A stretch of DNA of 64,000 nucleotides from Benincasa hispida (lineage: Eukaryota; Streptophyta; Magnoliopsida; Cucurbitales; Cucurbitaceae). Positions 61,050 through 64,000 of the stretch are shown piece by piece. Made by a program: the position numbers and the translations under genes. Where the stretch lies: positions 60,538,908 through 60,602,907 of the forward strand of contig NC_052359.1 in assembly GCF_009727055.1 (NCBI RefSeq), written 5' to 3'. The notes beneath the pieces are model-generated. The model was given only the letters and a program-made list of their open reading frames with translations, was not told the origin of the DNA and searched no databases. Position 1 is the stretch's first letter; each line of letters starts with the position of its first letter.

Positions 61050-61616
61050 TCAAACCGGTTTCTCATTCACATAATTTCCTGGCGGATCGTACTCACAGAT
61101 CACCAGCAACTCACCGTTAACGCAATTAACTCGCGCACAGCCCAATCGGAGCGATTCCTTCCAAATAATCTGCGTGTAATGACCGCACATTTGGCCGGCG
61201 GCACATTCATTACTGTTCAGATTGTAAAATTTGTTTTCGCCCGCCCATGATTCCACCACTTCCGTCGGCGTCCAGTGCTCTAATTTCCCCCAAAACATAT
61301 TCTCGCCGTACGGACCGTACGAATGGATCATTTTACAATCCGCGGCGCGTTTCTCGCCCCACCGCCGCGCGAATCGAGTCAGATTCCGGTCCCATTTCAA
61401 CGGCGGAAGTTGAAAAATCGATCGGAATTTGTTGTGCGCTTGAAGGAATTCGCGTACGTAAGATCCGCGTCGAGGAGGAGCAGGTGCAGTCGTCGCGTTT
61501 GTGGAGGCGGAAGCGGATGCAGGCGGAGGCCGGGGTTGGACGCCCGCAGCCGCAAGATGTAGGAGGAGGAGGGAGAAGGCGGCGACGGCGGCGGCGGGAA
61601 TGTAGGGCGGCGACAT
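61050..61616 (-). CDS. PR-1-like secreted CAP-domain protein
   Basis: 188 aa from the ATG at 61616. I chose MSPPYI because an Ala/Leu-rich signal peptide follows directly (AAAVAAFSLLLLHLAAAG); the same frame stays open upstream for 79 codons without features. A Pro/Ser/Ala/Thr-rich linker follows, then the CAP domain: FLQAHNKFR, the GENMFWG box, GHYTQIIWKESLRLGCAR and VICEYDPPGNY. All six Cys of the fold are present (in ADCK, NEC, QMC, LGC, VNC and VIC), as are the two His and the Glu residues of the central cavity. PR-1 proteins bind sterols and release the CAPE peptide from their C-terminus during defence; here the end is PPGNYVNEKPV, so the CAPE region is kept. The Pro-rich linker suggests a PR-1-like paralogue rather than classical acidic PR-1. 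The gene is intronless and GC-rich relative to the flanks. Confidence 0.92.
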   Translation of the reverse strand: MSPPYIPAAAVAAFSLLLLHLAAAGVQPRPPPASASASTNATTAPAPPRRGSYVREFLQAHNKFRSIFQLPPLKWDRNLTRFARRWGEKRAADCKMIHSYGPYGENMFWGKLEHWTPTEVVESWAGENKFYNLNSNECAAGQMCGHYTQIIWKESLRLGCARVNCVNGELLVICEYDPPGNYVNEKPV

Positions 61617-63161
61617 TGATGATGATCTGATGGGCGGTGGGCGTTTTTGATTGGCGAGGGTTTGCAGGAATTCATATTCGAAAAAGAGGAAACTGAAGCA
61701 ATGGCCTCGTTGGCTTTTCTTAATTATAGAAATTACTGTTTTTTCTTTTTCTTTTTTTAAATATTCTATGCAAACGCAAGTATTATTAGGGATATAATTT
61801 ACTCTTAACGATACAATATTAAATTTACCTATTAATCTAAGCTTCTGTTTCAATAAATATTTTATTTAAATCCTGGATTATTTATTAATTACTATTCATC
61901 TCGATCCTTAATTACATGAATTCAAACATTTAACCTATTAATTTAAATAATAATTATTCGACTTGTTGAATGACCTAATTAATAAATATGAATTATAATA
62001 TTATTTTGGTCTTTATACGTTGAGACTTGTTCAATTTAAGTACATGTATTTTTTAGCGTTTAGTTTTAGTCTATGTGCTTTTAATCGATCCTAATTTTTT
62101 CATAAAAAATCTTAAATTTAGTCATTACTACTAGTTTGTTATTGAATTAATATATATTTTTTTATTATCTATCAACATTTTCGAAATGTATTAAGTTATT
62201 GTAATTACTTAACCAATATTGATATAGTTGACTTTGTGAGACTAAATTTAAGATACGAGACATCTGAAAGTATATGGATTAAAATCGAATAAAATAAGTA
62301 TATTGACCAAAATTATATTTTTAACCAAAACCATGACTATATTAGTTTTAGTATATAAACTTATATTAGTCAAGACATCTTTTAATCTTTTTCTTTATTG
62401 TGTCTACACTGTATAATGAATAGTATAATAAATGTTGATCTCGAGATTGTAATATATGTTTGATATCAATTGAGCTATGCTCATTTTGGTTGTCATTATT
62501 TGATCACATTCACTTAATTGTGATACTACGATGAATGTTGTTTTTAAATTAGTAGCTTAACCGGTGAAAAATGCTTTTAAAAACAAAGTCACTTTTTCTA
62601 GTATCTTAATAAAAAATAATAATCGGATAATAGAATGTGATGCACAAACATAAGTGTAGACTAAGATGTCCTAAATATTTGTAAACTTACATCATTCATT
62701 AATTAACCCATTAACTATATAGCTAAATGGTTCTATAAATAAATAAAATATATAGATCTCGTTTGGTAACCATTTCGTTTTTTAATATTAAGCCTATTTG
62801 CTCCAAATTCTTATAATTATTTACATTTTTCTTAATTATAATTATTGAATTATTGGCCAAAATTCAAAAAAAACAAAGCTTTTAAAAACTGCTGTTTTTT
62901 TTTTAGTTTTTAAAATTTAGCTTAATTTTCATGGAAGTAATATCTAATGTTTATAAGATTAATTTTTAAAAATAAAAAAGACTAAATGATTATCCAATAG
63001 AATCATATATTCCATTCATCAAGTCATCATTAAGGTTTAAAAAATGTTGATTGCGATGGAAATATCAAATTCTTAATTTTACGAAAAATTTTATGAAAAT
63101 ATCAATAAAATATGGAGAGTGGATGGCTATCATAAATGATCTTCTTTATCAAAGTATATTT
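61617..63161. other. Intergenic region between CAP and ABCG genes
   Basis: 61617-61850 is the probable CAP promoter and leader. 62000-62350 holds another copy of the TTTGGTCTTTATACGTTGAG-type repeat. 62755-63000 is a MITE related to the one in ALS3 intron 1. 63045-63120 has a GATGGAAATATC-type repeat piece. No gene is recognised. Confidence 0.45.
62755..63000. mobile_element. MITE-like repeat (TCTCGTTTGGTAAC start), copy 2
   Basis: Shares ordered blocks with 50257-50548; both begin CGTTTGG-AAC and end near CTAAAT-(about 8)-AATAG. Confidence 0.5.
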
Positions 63162-64000
63162 TCAGTTTCTCTTGTTTTTACTACCAAACAAGAGAGCAAA
63201 GTAAAACAGAATCCTGAAAAAGAATCCCCAAGCCATACTGATCCAAATGCAATTCCATTTGCTCAAATCCGTAATCCCCTGTTGCCTCAATACATCAAAC
63301 CCAGTAGTAACGCAAGTGGATCCAGTGATGTTAAACCCCAACGTCTTCCCCATGCTCTTCACCAGCTCCATCTTCACCGTCGTCGGCACCGCCGCAAGCG
63401 GCGTATTGTCGAACATCTGAACGCCGCGGATGAAACACTCCGATTCCTTCCCAAACTCGTTCTGCAACACCGCTTCGTACGGATACTTCACCAACGACAT
63501 GTAATGGAACCAGATCCAGTACGGCGGCATCCGATCCCGACTGAGGAAGAAGCCGCTGAAGAGAAGAAAATACGCTAAAATGGCGACCACGACGGTGTAG
63601 CCCAACATTACATGAGAAACAACACCGGATAGAAAGGTTACAAACGAACTTCCGGCCCAAAATGCGCTAAGTACGGCGAAGAAGAAGAAAACAAAGCCGG
63701 AGAAGCCACCAGCAAGACCGACGGCGAAATACGTCGTTCCGGCGAAGGTTAGAGAAAGGATAATCAGTGATGGAATGGAGATTAATGAATGTGCAAGAAC
63801 GTATGAAGATCGACGGTAAGCGTTGTAAGCTGTTTCTCTCATGAAAATGTATCGTTCTTGAAGGAAAACAGGGATGGCCTCTGCACAGGTGTAGAAGGTT
63901 GTGGACATGGCGAAGGCGAAGAACCCTAAGCGTTCTTGAATGCCTTTAGGGGAATTATCGAGATGCCAAAACATGGTAGCTAAAATTACTCCAGTGATTA
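63162..64000 (-). CDS. ABCG half-size transporter, C-terminal part (runs off the window)
   Basis: At least 279 codons, open to the window edge; the nucleotide-binding domain lies outside. The visible part is the end of the membrane domain: [73 protein letters not shown], then [54 protein letters not shown] and the terminal SKNKRN. FLQER and the [14 protein letters not shown] block are typical of the ABCG2/6/20/1/16 clade of plants, whose members export suberin or sporopollenin precursors across the plasma membrane. Which member it is cannot be told from this part. The region from 63162 to 64000 has no intron. Confidence 0.93.
   Translation of the reverse strand, partial: ITGVILATMFWHLDNSPKGIQERLGFFAFAMSTTFYTCAEAIPVFLQERYIFMRETAYNAYRRSSYVLAHSLISIPSLIILSLTFAGTTYFAVGLAGGFSGFVFFFFAVLSAFWAGSSFVTFLSGVVSHVMLGYTVVVAILAYFLLFSGFFLSRDRMPPYWIWFHYMSLVKYPYEAVLQNEFGKESECFIRGVQMFDNTPLAAVPTTVKMELVKSMGKTLGFNITGSTCVTTGFDVLRQQGITDLSKWNCIWISMAWGFFFRILFYFALLFGSKNKRN

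Noticed and set aside
63051..63578. 175-codon plus-strand frame rich in His and Arg
   Set aside because: Antisense shadow of the ABCG coding sequence.

Overview
The window is AT-rich nuclear DNA from a eudicot plant. Its intron-containing genes, long TE-filled intergenic stretches and plant-only families (PLS-class PPR, clade D PP2C, ALS3, SGR9-like RING, PR-1-like CAP, ABCG half-transporter) show this. The style of the Ty1/copia LTRs and the small foldback elements suggests a cucurbit, but that is inference from memory.

Layout. 1-8256: a decayed Ty1/copia element on the minus strand; its left LTR runs off the window and carries an internal tandem duplication. 9486-10328 (+): a MOS11-like gene (THO1/MOS11 C-terminal domain). 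12006-13468 (-): a four-exon clade D PP2C (SSPP-like). 19907-20669 (-): a two-exon coiled-coil protein of unknown function. About 26740-28556: a solo copia LTR. 29172-30023 (-): a RING-H2 protein resembling SGR9. 34134-36131 (-): an intronless E-class PPR protein resembling At2g37310. 36226-38590: two adjacent long-inverted-repeat elements. 41864-45193: a CACTA (En/Spm) relic. 47521-59178 (+): an ALS3/STAR2-type gene in three exons. 61050-61616 (-): a PR-1-like secreted CAP protein. 63162 to the window end (-): the C-terminal half of an ABCG half-transporter.

Three genes (MOS11-like, SSPP-like PP2C, SGR9-like RING) appear in the order of three consecutive Arabidopsis loci as I remember them (At5g02770, At5g02760, At5g02750). 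This points to a conserved ancestral block, with the coiled-coil gene and TE sequence between the PP2C and the RING gene.

The most structured region is ALS3 intron 2 (about 7.9 kb). It holds a Mutator-like element bounded by inverted repeats of about 155-160 bp. Inside are MURA-like and DUF1985-like relics, CTCGTGAAG subterminal hairpins, a solo copia LTR with a 5-bp target duplication inside the transposase region, and a second copia LTR region. The last contains five exact copies of a 38-bp palindrome made of two head-to-head Tn5 mosaic ends. That is the Nextera mate-pair junction adapter, so 56264-57944 is an assembly artefact and not native sequence.

I found no operon-like or otherwise novel gene system. 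The value of the window lies in the nested TE architecture, the synteny, and the contaminated assembly segment. No tRNA, rRNA or CRISPR was recognised.
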